DNA of 32,646 bases from the NCBI GenBank assembly GCA_029863065.1, contig JAOTWE010000007.1, forward strand, positions 1 to 32,646, in the 5' to 3' direction. Of the stretch, positions 17,013 to 25,484 are shown piece after piece; the first letter of the stretch is position 1; each line of letters opens with the position of its first letter. The notes beneath the pieces were generated by a model. That model made no database searches. It saw only the letters and a list, made by a program, of their open reading frames with translations, and was not told where the DNA came from. This DNA comes from Betaproteobacteria bacterium (GTDB lineage: Bacteria > Pseudomonadota > Gammaproteobacteria > Burkholderiales > SG8-39). A program made the translations under genes and the position numbers.

Positions 17013-18296
17013 TCAGGAAGCGCTGCCGAATGCCTCGTTCGCCGCCACGAGCGTCTGTTCGACGTCCGCAGCGTCGTGTGCCGACGACACGAAGCCCGCC
17101 TCGTAGGCCGAGGGCGCCAGATAAATCCCCTGCGCGAGCATCGACTGGAAGAAGCGATTGAAACGCTGCGCGTCGCACTGCATGACTTCGGCAAAGCTCG
17201 TCGGCGGCGTCGCGCGAAAGTAAATGCCGAACATGCTGCCGATGGATTGCGAGGCGAAGGTGACGCCGGCGCGCTTTGCCGCCGCGGCGAGACCCGCAAC
17301 GAGGCTGCGCGTCGTCGCCTCGATGCGCGGCTGGAATTCCGGCGTGTCGACGAGCTTGAGCGTCGCCAGCCCGGCAGCGACTGCGACCGGATTGCCCGAG
17401 AGCGTGCCGGCCTGGTACACCGGGCCGAGCGGCGCAATGCATTGCATGATGTCGCGCCGCCCGCCGACCGCCGCCACGGGCAGCCCGCCGCCGATCACCT
17501 TGCCGAGCGTGGTGAGATCCGGGCGGATGCCGTAGCGCGCCTGCGCCCCGCCCGCAGCGACGCGGAACCCCGTCATCACTTCGTCGAAGATGAGCACCGC
17601 GCCGTGCTGCGTGCACTGCTCGCGCAGCGTCTCGAGAAACCCGGGCGCGGGCAGGACCAGGTTCATGTTGCCGGCCACCGGCTCGACGATGACGCCGGCG
17701 ATCTCGGCGCCGTGCTGCCCGAACAGCGCGCGCACCTTGGCGGCGTCGTTGTAGTCGAGCACCAGCGTGTGCGCCGCGGTTTGTGCCGGCACGCCCGCCG
17801 AGCTCGGATGGCCGAAGGTGAGCGCGCCCGAACCCGCCTTCACCAGCAGTGCGTCGGCGTGCCCGTGGTAGCAACCTTCGAATTTGACGATCAGGTCCCT
17901 GCCGGTGAAGCCGCGCGCCAGGCGGATCGCGGTCATGGTGGCCTCGGTCCCCGAGGATACGAGCCGCACCAGCTCGAGCGAAGGCACGAGCCGGCACAGC
18001 AGTTCCGCCATCTCCACCTCGGCGACGGTGGGCGCGCCGAAGGAAAGGGCGCGCGAGGCCGCGGCCTGCACCGCCTCGACGACGCGCGGGTGCGTGTGCC
18101 CCGCGACCATCGGGCCCCAGGAACCGACGTAATCGATGTAGCGCCGGCCCTCGACATCCCAGAGATGCGCGCCGCTCGCGCGCTCGAAGAACCGCGGCGC
18201 GCCGCCCACGGCGCGAAACGCGCGCACCGGCGAATTGACGCCGGCGGGAATGCGCGCTTGCGCGCGCGCGAACAGCTCCTCGTTACTCGGCTTCAT
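17013..18296 (-). CDS. hemL: Glutamate-1-semialdehyde 2,1-aminomutase
   Basis: A 427-residue PLP enzyme that makes 5-aminolevulinate for haem and other tetrapyrroles by the C5 pathway. It starts at [13 protein letters not shown], where the family normally begins; the frame is open 13 codons further up inside thiE. Seen: GGVNSPVR-like [22 protein letters not shown] (PLP phosphate region), FDEVMTGFR with D238, and the Schiff-base lysine K266 in [12 protein letters not shown]. Its ATG lies 14 bp inside the end of thiE, so the genes are translationally coupled. Confidence 0.96.
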   Translation of the reverse strand: MKPSNEELFARAQARIPAGVNSPVRAFRAVGGAPRFFERASGAHLWDVEGRRYIDYVGSWGPMVAGHTHPRVVEAVQAAASRALSFGAPTVAEVEMAELLCRLVPSLELVRLVSSGTEATMTAIRLARGFTGRDLIVKFEGCYHGHADALLVKAGSGALTFGHPSSAGVPAQTAAHTLVLDYNDAAKVRALFGQHGAEIAGVIVEPVAGNMNLVLPAPGFLETLREQCTQHGAVLIFDEVMTGFRVAAGGAQARYGIRPDLTTLGKVIGGGLPVAAVGGRRDIMQCIAPLGPVYQAGTLSGNPVAVAAGLATLKLVDTPEFQPRIEATTRSLVAGLAAAAKRAGVTFASQSIGSMFGIYFRATPPTSFAEVMQCDAQRFNRFFQSMLAQGIYLAPSAYEAGFVSSAHDAADVEQTLVAANEAFGSAS

Positions 18297-18888
18297 CAAA
18301 CAGCCTCCCGTACTGGCGCGCGCGCGCGGCGACATCCGGCGCGTCGAATAGATCGGAGATCACCGCCAGGCAATCGGCGCCCGCGGCGAGCACCTGCGGC
18401 GCATTGTGCAGCGTGATGCCGCCGATTGCCACCAGCGGCACGCCGAGCGCGCGCGCTTGGGCAAAAAGCGCGAGCGGCGCGCGCACCGCGCCGGGCTTGG
18501 TGGGCGAGGCGAACACCGATCCGAACGCGATGTAGTCGGCGCCCGCCGCCACGGCGCGCTCGGCCAGATCCAAGCGGTCGTAGCAGGAGGCGCCGATGAG
18601 TCGCCCGGGCAGGCGCGCGCGCGCCGCGGCGATGGCGCCGTCGTCGCGCCCGAGGTGCACCCCGGCGGCATCGACCGCGAGCGCGAGCTCCACGTCGTCG
18701 TTGATGATGAAGGGCACGCCGTGCGCGCGGCACAGGCGCGCCAGCATGCGCGCCTCGCGTTCGCGGCGTGCGCCGTCGGCAGACTTGTCGCGGTATTGCA
18801 GCGCGCACAGCGCGCGCGAGGCGAGCGCCTGCTCCACCTGCGACAGGTCCTGCCCGGTGATGGCGTACAGCCCGCGCAGCCGCATCAT
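18283..18888 (-). CDS. thiE: Thiamine-phosphate synthase
   Basis: A 201-residue TIM-barrel enzyme joining HMP pyrophosphate and thiazole phosphate to thiamine monophosphate. It starts at one of two consecutive ATGs that overlap the thiD stop (ATGATG). Motifs in order: [18 protein letters not shown] (pyrophosphate binding), [47 protein letters not shown] and AIGGI with GADCLAVIS. Length is normal for ThiE. thiD, thiE and hemL form an overlapping minus-strand operon; the thiazole branch genes (thiG, thiS) are not in the window. Confidence 0.95.
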   Translation of the reverse strand: MMRLRGLYAITGQDLSQVEQALASRALCALQYRDKSADGARREREARMLARLCRAHGVPFIINDDVELALAVDAAGVHLGRDDGAIAAARARLPGRLIGASCYDRLDLAERAVAAGADYIAFGSVFASPTKPGAVRAPLALFAQARALGVPLVAIGGITLHNAPQVLAAGADCLAVISDLFDAPDVAARARQYGRLFDEAE

Positions 18889-19643
18889 CGCGCGTGCAGC
18901 CGGTCGGGCACGTGCTGCCCGGTCCCCGGTCGGTAGCCGCGCTTGAGCGCGCACCAGGTGTAGTCCTGGGCGCGCCGCACCGCTTCGGGCACCGCATCGC
19001 CGTGCGCCAAGCGCGCGGCGATGGCCGAGGCGAGGGTGCAGCCCGAACCGTGGTAGCTCCCGGGCAGGCGCGGCCAGCGGTCCTCGCGCACCACGCCCCC
19101 AGCGCCATAAAGCGTGTTCACGACCTCGTCGCCGGGCTCGTGCGTGCCGGTGACCAGCACGTACCTGCAACCGAGCGCGAGCAATCCCTCGGCGCCGCCG
19201 AGTGCGCGTGCCTCGATGCTGTTCGGCGTCGCCACCGTGGCGCGTGGCAGGAGCAGGCTGCGCAGCGCCTGCAGCGTACCTTCGTCGCCGAGTGCATCGC
19301 CGCGCGCCGAGGCGAGCACCGGATCGAGCACCACGGGCACCTGCGGATGCGCGGCGAGCAGCTCGGCGATCGCCTGCGCATTGGCCGCGCTGCCGACGAC
19401 GCCGATCTTGATGGCGAGCGCGGGCGCATCGGCGAGCACGCAGCGCGCCTGCGCCGTGAGCTCGGCGGCAGGCAGGCTGTGCAGCGCCTCGACGCCGTGC
19501 GTGTTCTGCACCGTGAACGCGGTGAGCACCGAAAGCGGGTGGCAGCCGAGGCTCGCCAGCGTGAGGATGTCGGCTTGCAAGCCGGCGCCGCCCGTAGGAT
19601 CGGAAGCGGCGATGACGAGCACATTCGGCGGTGCGGCAAGCAT
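18885..19643 (-). CDS. thiD: Hydroxymethylpyrimidine (phosphate) kinase
   Basis: A 252-residue ribokinase-like kinase that phosphorylates HMP and HMP-P for thiamine synthesis. The start at MLAAPPNVLVIAASDPTGG is followed by the substrate loop GGAGLQADILTLASLGCHP. The middle carries VVLDPVLASARGDAL and TPNSIEARALGG, and the anion hole with its catalytic cysteine is in SYHGSGCTLASAIAARLA. It is the first gene of the thiD-thiE-hemL-GNAT operon and diverges from the rubredoxin gene with 75 bp between starts. Confidence 0.95.
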   Translation of the reverse strand: MLAAPPNVLVIAASDPTGGAGLQADILTLASLGCHPLSVLTAFTVQNTHGVEALHSLPAAELTAQARCVLADAPALAIKIGVVGSAANAQAIAELLAAHPQVPVVLDPVLASARGDALGDEGTLQALRSLLLPRATVATPNSIEARALGGAEGLLALGCRYVLVTGTHEPGDEVVNTLYGAGGVVREDRWPRLPGSYHGSGCTLASAIAARLAHGDAVPEAVRRAQDYTWCALKRGYRPGTGQHVPDRLHAR

Positions 19644-19676
19644 GGGGGCGCGGCGCGGCCGCGGCGCGAATTACGC

Positions 19677-19682
19677 TAAGAT
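19677..19682 (+). promoter_or_regulatory. Candidate -10 element of the rubredoxin gene
   Basis: TAAGAT followed by GCCGC, 37 bases before the rubredoxin ATG. It lies opposite and partly face to face with the candidate thiD promoter at 19691-19696. Confidence 0.4.
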
Positions 19683-19690
19683 GCCGCACG

Positions 19691-19696
19691 ATTCTA
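19691..19696 (-). promoter_or_regulatory. Candidate -10 element of thiD
   Basis: On the minus strand TAGAAT followed by CGTGCGGC, 48 bases upstream of the thiD ATG. Its predicted transcript would start inside the opposing rubredoxin promoter, so the two polymerases should compete. No TPP riboswitch fits in the short leader. Confidence 0.45.
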
Positions 19697-19718
19697 ACCC
19701 ACACGGCGCTGCCGCCCG

Positions 19719-19904
19719 ATGACCGAGAACCGAGTGCAGAACAAGACCTGGATGTGCCTCATTTGCGGCTACATGTACGACGAAGCCGCCGGCGCGCCCG
19801 ACGAGGGCCTCGCGCCCGGTACGCGTTGGGAGGACGTACCCATCAACTGGACCTGCCCGGAATGCGGCGCGCGCAAGGAAGATTTCGAGATGGTCGAGAT
19901 CTGA
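19719..19904 (+). CDS. Rubredoxin
   Basis: A 61-residue iron-sulfur-free, single-iron electron carrier. The four iron-ligating cysteines are in CLICGY (C13, C16) and CPECG (C46, C49). The connecting segment has the usual aromatic and acidic residues (DEGLAPGTRWEDVPINW). The length and the short N-terminal extension are typical of the betaproteobacterial rubredoxin found between hemL/thi genes and type IV pilus chemosensory genes. Its redox partner is not evident here. Confidence 0.95.
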   Translation: MTENRVQNKTWMCLICGYMYDEAAGAPDEGLAPGTRWEDVPINWTCPECGARKEDFEMVEI

Positions 19905-19920
19905 GCGCGCACCGGCGCGC

Positions 19921-21738
19921 TTGGACTTGAAGACGCTGCGCGCGCGCCTCGCGGCGCTGCGGGGCGCGGCGCTGCGCGGGGTCGCGGTGCTGCCCCTGCG
20001 GCGCCAGCTCGCAGTGCTCGCGGCCGTGCTGGTGATGCTGGTCGCCGCGGCGCTGTGGCTGGCCTGGTCGGAGTACCGCGAAGCGCATTTCGGCGAGGGA
20101 CACGTGGCCGCCGCGGCCGAACTGCGGATGCTCTCGCAGCGCCTGGCGAAAGCGGCGCTGCGCGGGCTGCATGGCGACGCCGAGGCCTTCCCGCAGATCC
20201 AGGCGAGCCGCGACGGCTTCACCGCGGCGCTGGCACGCCTGGCGCGCGATGCGCGCGCGCCGCGCGCGCTCGAGGCGCTGAGCACCGACTGGACGCGCAG
20301 CGAGAAGAATGCGGCGCTCCTGCTCCGCGACCAAAAGCTGCTCGTAGCGCTTGCCGCCGCCGCCGCGCGCATGGAGCGCGCCAACCCGCAACTGCTGGAA
20401 CGCGCCGAGCGCGTGCAAAACCTGAAACTTGCGCAAGGCGCGCCGCCCGCGGAGGTGGCCGCGGCCAGTCGCCTGGTGATGCTCAGCCAACGCCTGGCGC
20501 GCGGCGCGCAGCTGCTGGTCGCCGCCGAGCGGGTCGAGCCCGAGACCGAGTTCCTGCTCGGCAAGGACGTGAACGAATTCCGCGGCACGCTCACCCGGCT
20601 GCGCGCCGGCGCGCGCGACGACCAGACCACGGCGGCGCTCGAGGCGCTCGGCGCGAGCTTCGGTCCGTACCAGGACGCCGTGGTCGCGGTGCTCGGCACG
20701 CGCGAGCGGCTCACGGCGGCAAAGGCCGCGGCCTTCGCCATCCACGCCGACTCGGAGCGGTTGCTCGAGTCCGTGGACCGCGTGGTGGCCGCCTACCGCG
20801 CTGCGCCCTCGCGCGTCGCCTATGAGGCGGGCCTGGCCGTCATTGCCCTGGCGCTCATCGCCGCGCTGCTGCTGCTCGCGCTGTTCTACGTGATCGACGA
20901 GCGCCGCGGCCGCGAGGCGGCGGCGCGGCGCCTGGCGGTGATGCGCCGTCACCACGAGCGCGACCTCGATGCCGTGGAGCAGCTGCGCCGCGACCTCGAG
21001 TCGCTCGCCACGGGCGACCTGACCGCGCGCGCCACCGTCGGCAGCGAGATCACCTACCCGGCGGCCGCAGCGCTGAACGACGCGCTGGACGGGCTGCGCG
21101 CCCTGGTGGCGCGCATCGCGCACGCCGCCGAGCGCGTCGGCGGCGCTGCCGGCTCGGCGCAATCGGCGGCCGACGGGCTGCTGGAATCGGCGCGACTGCA
21201 GTCCGCGCGCATCAAGGGTGCGAGCGCGCGCGCGCTCGGCATGGCGCGCGCGGTTACGGATCTTTCGGCGCGCTCCAACCAGACCGTGGAGATGGCGCGC
21301 GGCTCGCTCGAGGCGGCGGTGCAGGGGCGCCAGGCGGTGCAGGCGGCGCTGTCGGTGGTTGGCGACATGGGCAAGCGCGTGCGCCTAGCGGCAGCTACCG
21401 TGGACAAGGTGCGCGGCGCTTCGCCCGAGATGGCGAAAACCGCGCATCTGCTGCACCAGGTCGCGGCGCAGGCCGAAGCGCTCGGCGGCAGCGCCTCGGG
21501 GCGCACGCTGGCCGAGCTCGGCGAGCGGCTGCGCGCGCTTGCCGAGGACATCGGCCGCGTTTCCAAGACCGCGAAGTCGCAGGGCGCGGCGGCGAGCGCC
21601 ATCGCCGGCGGCGTGCGGGAGATGCTGGCGGGCGCCGAGCAGGCGGCGTCGGCGGCGACGCGTGCCGCGGCTGCGGTGGAGGAGGTGGCGGCGCTGCTGC
21701 GCGAGCTGGAGGAAGCGCTGGAGAAACTGCGCTACTGA
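19921..21738 (+). CDS. PilJ-like membrane protein lacking the chemoreceptor signalling tip
   Basis: A 605-residue protein starting at TTG 19921; an in-frame GTG at 19987 is an alternative. Two transmembrane helices (about 30-49 and 300-324) enclose a periplasmic region with two copies of the PilJ_N signature, LRMLSQRLAKAA near 69 and LVMLSQRLARGA near 185. A HAMP-like segment (LATGDLTARATV, about 362-395) and a long Ala-rich coiled coil follow. The conserved methyl-accepting tip with ALNAAIEAARAGE is absent; the matching stretch near residues 510-540 reads AAQAEALGGSASGRTLAEL. It therefore probably cannot bind CheA/CheW-type partners. In related genomes this spot holds pilG-pilH-pilI-pilJ after rubredoxin; here only the PilJ-like gene remains, 16 bp after rubredoxin. 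The function is uncertain. Confidence 0.8.
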   Translation: MDLKTLRARLAALRGAALRGVAVLPLRRQLAVLAAVLVMLVAAALWLAWSEYREAHFGEGHVAAAAELRMLSQRLAKAALRGLHGDAEAFPQIQASRDGFTAALARLARDARAPRALEALSTDWTRSEKNAALLLRDQKLLVALAAAAARMERANPQLLERAERVQNLKLAQGAPPAEVAAASRLVMLSQRLARGAQLLVAAERVEPETEFLLGKDVNEFRGTLTRLRAGARDDQTTAALEALGASFGPYQDAVVAVLGTRERLTAAKAAAFAIHADSERLLESVDRVVAAYRAAPSRVAYEAGLAVIALALIAALLLLALFYVIDERRGREAAARRLAVMRRHHERDLDAVEQLRRDLESLATGDLTARATVGSEITYPAAAALNDALDGLRALVARIAHAAERVGGAAGSAQSAADGLLESARLQSARIKGASARALGMARAVTDLSARSNQTVEMARGSLEAAVQGRQAVQAALSVVGDMGKRVRLAAATVDKVRGASPEMAKTAHLLHQVAAQAEALGGSASGRTLAELGERLRALAEDIGRVSKTAKSQGAAASAIAGGVREMLAGAEQAASAATRAAAAVEEVAALLRELEEALEKLRY

Positions 21739-23087
21739 CGCATGGCGGCGTAGCGCGCGAGCGTGCGCTGGCGCGCTACGGCATGGTCGACGACCGGCGC
21801 GCGCGGCTCGTGAATCGCCTGGTCGTCGAAGTGCGCGAGCTCTGGCAGGTACTTGCGGATGAATTTCCCCTGCGGATCGAACTTTCGCGATTGCGTGACC
21901 GGGTTGAAGACGCGGAACCAGGGCTGGGCGTCGCAGCCGGTGGAGGCCGCCCACTGCCAGCCGCCGTTGTTGGCCGCGAGGTCGTAGCCGTTCAGCTTCT
22001 CGGCGAAATAGCGCTCGCCACGCCGCCAGTCGATGCCGAGGTCCTTGACGAGGAACGACGCGCTCACCATGCGCAGGCGATTGTGCATGGTTCCGGTCTG
22101 ATTGAGGCAGCGCATTGCCGCGTCGACGAGCGGATAGCCGGTTCTTCCCTCGCACCACGCTCGCCAGAGCGCATCGTCGTCGTCCCAACGCACCGCGTCG
22201 AACTCGGGCTTGAAGGCGTGATCCACCACATCCGGCCGCGCGGCGAGCACGGCAAAGTAGAAATCGCGCCAGACGAGCTCCGAGAGCCAGGTCGCCGCGC
22301 CCGCGCCCTTGCGTTTCCAGGCGAAGCGGGCGAGCTCGCGAATCGATATGGTGCCAAAGCGTAGGTGCACCGAGAGGTACGAGGGCCCCTTTAGCGCAGG
22401 GAAATCGCGCTTCTTCGCGTAGTCGGCGATGCGGCGCTTGAAGTCGGCGAACAGCCGCTGGCCGCCGCTCGCGCCGGCCGGCAGGGCCATGGCCGCCGGC
22501 GCGAAGCCCAGCTGCCGCAGGGACGGCAGCTCATTTCCGGATCTGGCGAGGCGGTCGGCGTGCTTTTCTATTGGATAGGGCTTGACGAAGAAGTCGTCGA
22601 GCTTCTTCAGCCAGGCGTTCTTGTAAGGCGTAAAAACGGAGTAGGGCGTCCCGGCGCCGCTCAGCACCTCGTCGAGCTCGAAGACCACCTGGTCCTTGCG
22701 CGTATAAAAGGCGATGCCCGCGGCGGCGAGCTTGTCCGCCACCTCCCGGTCGCGCTCGAGCGCCTGCGGCTCGTAATCACGGTTGGCGTAGACCGCCGCC
22801 ACGCCCAGTCGCGCCGCAAGGCGCGGGATTTCCTCGCGCGCGCGGCCGTGCAGCACGTGCAGCCCCCCGCCCAGGGCCGCAAGCGAGCCTTGCAGCTCGG
22901 CGATGCTGTGCCAGATGAAGTCCACGCGGCGGTCGGCGCGCGCGGGCAGGGGGTCGAGGATTTCGGTATCGAAAACGAACGCGCAGTGCACCGCGCCATG
23001 GGCCCGCAGCGCGGCGTGCAGGGCGGCGTGATCGAAGGCGCGCAGGTCGCGCCGGAACCAGGCGAGCGCGGCGGAGTCCAAGGCCAT
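21732..23087 (-). CDS. phrB: Deoxyribodipyrimidine photolyase (class I CPD photolyase)
   Basis: A 451-residue light-driven flavoenzyme repairing cyclobutane pyrimidine dimers. The N-terminal antenna-binding Rossmann-like domain starts ALAWFRRDLRAFDHAAL and VHCAFVFDTEIL. The FAD domain contains LSELVWRDFYFAVLAARP, GRTGYPLVDAAMRCLNQTG, MHNRLRMVSASFLVKDL and NNGGWQWAASTGCDAQPWFR, all conserved in class I photolyases. Length is normal. Its end overlaps the PilJ-like gene by 7 bp in convergent orientation, and its start is only 21 bp from the divergent yqgE start. Confidence 0.95.
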   Translation of the reverse strand: MALDSAALAWFRRDLRAFDHAALHAALRAHGAVHCAFVFDTEILDPLPARADRRVDFIWHSIAELQGSLAALGGGLHVLHGRAREEIPRLAARLGVAAVYANRDYEPQALERDREVADKLAAAGIAFYTRKDQVVFELDEVLSGAGTPYSVFTPYKNAWLKKLDDFFVKPYPIEKHADRLARSGNELPSLRQLGFAPAAMALPAGASGGQRLFADFKRRIADYAKKRDFPALKGPSYLSVHLRFGTISIRELARFAWKRKGAGAATWLSELVWRDFYFAVLAARPDVVDHAFKPEFDAVRWDDDDALWRAWCEGRTGYPLVDAAMRCLNQTGTMHNRLRMVSASFLVKDLGIDWRRGERYFAEKLNGYDLAANNGGWQWAASTGCDAQPWFRVFNPVTQSRKFDPQGKFIRKYLPELAHFDDQAIHEPRAPVVDHAVARQRTLARYAAMRQ

Positions 23088-23091
23088 GGGT

Positions 23092-23098
23092 TAAAATA
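23092..23098. promoter_or_regulatory. Overlapping divergent -10-like elements between phrB and yqgE
   Basis: TAAAAT (23092-23097, plus) lies 12 bases before the yqgE GTG. The overlapping TATTTT on the minus strand (23098-23093) lies 6 bases before the phrB ATG. The whole gap between the start codons is 21 bp, so transcripts starting here would be nearly leaderless on both sides. Confidence 0.4.
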
Positions 23099-23108
23099 GG
23101 CGCTGAGC

Positions 23109-23669
23109 GTGTCCTCGATCAATCTGACGCACCACTTCCTGATCGCCATGCCCAACATGGCCGATCCGTACTTTGCGAAATCCCTGACCTACGTCTGCGA
23201 GCATAACGAGCAGGGCGCGCTCGGCGTGGTCGTCAATCGCCCGATCGACATGACGCTGCAGGCGCTGTTCGAGCGCCTGTCGCTCAAGCTCCAGGAGAAA
23301 ACCCTGTCCGACGCGCCGATCTACTTCGGCGGGCCGGTGCAGACTGATCGCGGCTTCGTCCTGCACGAGCCGGCCGGCAACTGGCAGTCTACGCTCAAGG
23401 TGCGCGACGCCATCGGCCTCACCACCTCCAAGGACATCCTGGAAGCAGTCGGTCGCGGCGAGGGGCCGGACAAGCTCCTCGTGACGCTCGGCTACGCCGG
23501 CTGGTCGGCGGGCCAGCTCGAGCACGAGCTCGGTCAGAACGCCTGGCTCACGGTCGAAGCAAAAGACGCCATCATTTTCGACCTGCCCTCGGAAGAGCGC
23601 CTCGCGGCGGCAATGGAGCTGCTCGGCGTGGATTACGCTCGCCTGGCGGATTCGGCGGGACATGCCTGA
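23109..23669 (+). CDS. yqgE: YqgE/AlgH family protein (UPF0301)
   Basis: A 186-residue protein of the YqgE/AlgH family. The GTG start at 23109 gives [20 protein letters not shown], exactly the family N-terminus, although only 21 bp separate it from phrB. Other conserved parts are [32 protein letters not shown] and [14 protein letters not shown]. The biochemical role is unknown; in Pseudomonas AlgH was linked to alginate regulation. It overlaps ruvX by 8 bp, the usual partnership across proteobacteria. Confidence 0.93.
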   Translation: MSSINLTHHFLIAMPNMADPYFAKSLTYVCEHNEQGALGVVVNRPIDMTLQALFERLSLKLQEKTLSDAPIYFGGPVQTDRGFVLHEPAGNWQSTLKVRDAIGLTTSKDILEAVGRGEGPDKLLVTLGYAGWSAGQLEHELGQNAWLTVEAKDAIIFDLPSEERLAAAMELLGVDYARLADSAGHA

Positions 23670-24057
23670 GCAGGCGCGCACCGTCCTCGCCTTCGATTTC
23701 GGCATCAAGCGCATTGGCGTCGCGGTAGGGGAGGCGGAGCTCGGCACCGCGCATCCGCTGCCCGGCATCGCCGCGCCTGGCTTTGCCGCCATCGAGAAGC
23801 TGGTGAAGGAGTGGCGTCCCGATGCCCTGGTCGTGGGCCTGCCGGTGGCGGAGCACGGCGAGCATGTCCTCGCCAAGCGCGTGCAGCGCTTCGCCCGCCA
23901 GCTCGCAGGGCGCTTTCGCCTGCCGGTGGCAACGGTGGACGAGCGCTACACGTCGGTCGAGGCCGAGAGCCGGCTGCGCGGCGCGAAGCACAAGCCCGTC
24001 GACTCGGTGGCCGCGCAGTTGATTCTTGAGCAGTACTTCCATGGCCGCGCTGCCTGA
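23662..24057 (+). CDS. ruvX: RuvX/YqgF pre-16S rRNA nuclease (Holliday-junction resolvase-like)
   Basis: A 131-residue RNase H-fold nuclease. It starts at ATG 23662 inside the end of yqgE. The acidic catalytic residues sit in [16 protein letters not shown] (D12), [12 protein letters not shown] and [12 protein letters not shown] (D114). YqgF proteins mature the 5' end of 16S rRNA; the older annotation is putative Holliday-junction resolvase. Length is typical. pyrR begins inside its end, so it links the yqgE pair to the pyrimidine genes. Confidence 0.93.
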   Translation: MPEQARTVLAFDFGIKRIGVAVGEAELGTAHPLPGIAAPGFAAIEKLVKEWRPDALVVGLPVAEHGEHVLAKRVQRFARQLAGRFRLPVATVDERYTSVEAESRLRGAKHKPVDSVAAQLILEQYFHGRAA

Positions 24058-24541
24058 CGCGGAGGCGCTCTGCGCCGCGCTCGCGGCGGCGCTCGCGCCG
24101 CGCATCGGGCCGACGAGTGCCATGATCGGCATCCACACCGGCGGCGCCTGGGTCGCCGAACGGCTGCACGCGGCGCTCGGCATGCGCGAGCCGCTCGGAT
24201 TCCTCGACATCGCGTTCTACCGCGACGACTACGACCGCAAGGGACTGGCGCGCGACCCGAAGCGCTCGAAAATTCCCTTCGACGTCGCCGGCAAGGATCT
24301 GCTGCTGGTCGACGACGTGCTCTACACCGGGCGCACGGTGCGCGCAGCAATCAACGAGCTGTTCGACTACGGCCGCCCGGCGTCGATCTCGCTCGTCGTG
24401 CTTGCCGAGCGCGACGGCCGGCAACTGCCGATCTGCGCGCAGCACGCGGGCGCGCGCATCGAAGTGGCGGCCGGGATGCGCCTGCGCCTGAAGCGCAGCG
24501 AACAAGGCCGGCTCTCGCTGGAGCTCGAACGTGTTGCGTAA
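24041..24541 (+). CDS. pyrR: PyrR-type phosphoribosyltransferase (uracil phosphoribosyltransferase/regulator)
   Basis: A 166-residue type I phosphoribosyltransferase. The start [10 protein letters not shown] was chosen because homologues begin there; an ATG 15 bases upstream is possible. The PRPP-binding motif [17 protein letters not shown] is followed by [20 protein letters not shown], and [13 protein letters not shown] is typical of PyrR. In Gram-positives PyrR attenuates pyr mRNA; in proteobacteria with this gene order it may act mainly as a uracil phosphoribosyltransferase. No attenuator-like leader is visible, because the gene lies inside ruvX upstream and overlaps pyrB downstream by 11 bp. 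Confidence 0.9.
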   Translation: MAALPDAEALCAALAAALAPRIGPTSAMIGIHTGGAWVAERLHAALGMREPLGFLDIAFYRDDYDRKGLARDPKRSKIPFDVAGKDLLLVDDVLYTGRTVRAAINELFDYGRPASISLVVLAERDGRQLPICAQHAGARIEVAAGMRLRLKRSEQGRLSLELERVA

Positions 24542-25484
24542 CCCGCAGCTGAACGCGAAGGGCGAGCTGCAGCATCTCCTGTCCGTAGAAGGGCTGCCAC
24601 GCGAACTGCTGGTGCAGATCCTGGACACCGCCGAATCCTTCGCCGGGGTCACCGAGCGCGACATCAAGAAGGTGCCGCTGCTGCGGGGCAAGAGCGTGTT
24701 CAACCTGTTCTTCGAGGGCTCGACGCGCACGCGCACCACTTTCGAGATCGCGGCCAAGCGGCTCTCGGCCGACGTCATCAACCTGAACGTCGCCGTGAGC
24801 TCCACGTCCAAGGGCGAGTCGCTGCTCGACACGGTGGCCAACCTCTCGGCGATGCAGGCCGACATCTTCGTCGTGCGCCACGGCTCCTCGGGCGCGCCCT
24901 ACCTGATCGCGCGGCACGTGAAGCCGCATGAGCACGTGATCAACGCGGGCGACGGACGCCATGCGCACCCGACGCAGGGGCTCTTGGACCTGTTCACCAT
25001 TCGCCACTACAAGAAGGATTTCTCGCGCCTCACGGTGGCGGTGGTGGGCGACGTGCTGCATTCGCGCGTCGCGCGCTCGCTGATCCACGGCCTGACGACG
25101 CTCGGCGCGCCCGAAGTGCGCGTCATCGGCCCGCAGACGCTGATTCCGGCGGGCGCCGCGGCGCTCGGCGTGCGCGTGTGCCACTCGATGAAGGAAGGGC
25201 TGAAAGACGCCGACGTGGTGGTGATGCTGCGCCTGCAGAACGAGAGGATGAGCGGCACGCTGCTGCCTTCGGCCCAGGAATTCAACAAGCATTACGGCCT
25301 CACCGCCGACAAGCTCGCGCTCGCCAAAGCCGACGCCATCGTCATGCATCCCGGGCCGATGAACCGCGGTGTGGAGATCGACTCCAACGTCGCCGATGGC
25401 CCGCACTCGGTGATCCTGCCGCAGGTGACGTTCGGCATCGCGGTGCGCATGGCGGTGATGTCCATGGTGGCGGGCGGCGGATGA
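24531..25484 (+). CDS. pyrB: Aspartate carbamoyltransferase catalytic subunit
   Basis: A 317-residue enzyme that condenses carbamoyl phosphate and aspartate in the second step of pyrimidine synthesis. It starts with GTG 24531 ([18 protein letters not shown]). The carbamoyl-phosphate loop is [13 protein letters not shown] (S64, T65, R66), and [23 protein letters not shown] and [12 protein letters not shown] are intact. The adjoining gene encodes an inactive dihydroorotase homologue rather than a PyrI regulatory subunit. That indicates a class A ATCase like that of Pseudomonas, in which PyrB and PyrC' form a dodecamer. The gene overlaps pyrC' by ATGA. Confidence 0.96.
   Translation: MLRNPQLNAKGELQHLLSVEGLPRELLVQILDTAESFAGVTERDIKKVPLLRGKSVFNLFFEGSTRTRTTFEIAAKRLSADVINLNVAVSSTSKGESLLDTVANLSAMQADIFVVRHGSSGAPYLIARHVKPHEHVINAGDGRHAHPTQGLLDLFTIRHYKKDFSRLTVAVVGDVLHSRVARSLIHGLTTLGAPEVRVIGPQTLIPAGAAALGVRVCHSMKEGLKDADVVVMLRLQNERMSGTLLPSAQEFNKHYGLTADKLALAKADAIVMHPGPMNRGVEIDSNVADGPHSVILPQVTFGIAVRMAVMSMVAGGG

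Noticed and set aside
16590-18416. A 608-codon open frame on the plus strand opposite hemL
   Set aside because: Low-complexity Arg/His-rich translation antisense to an intact hemL; no domain recognisable.
19644-19718. A TPP riboswitch ahead of thiD
   Set aside because: The 75-bp gap is too short for a complete riboswitch and lacks its conserved CUGAGA core.
24026-24060. A pyr attenuator or PyrR-binding leader before pyrR/pyrB
   Set aside because: The genes overlap and there is no untranslated leader in which an attenuator could fold.
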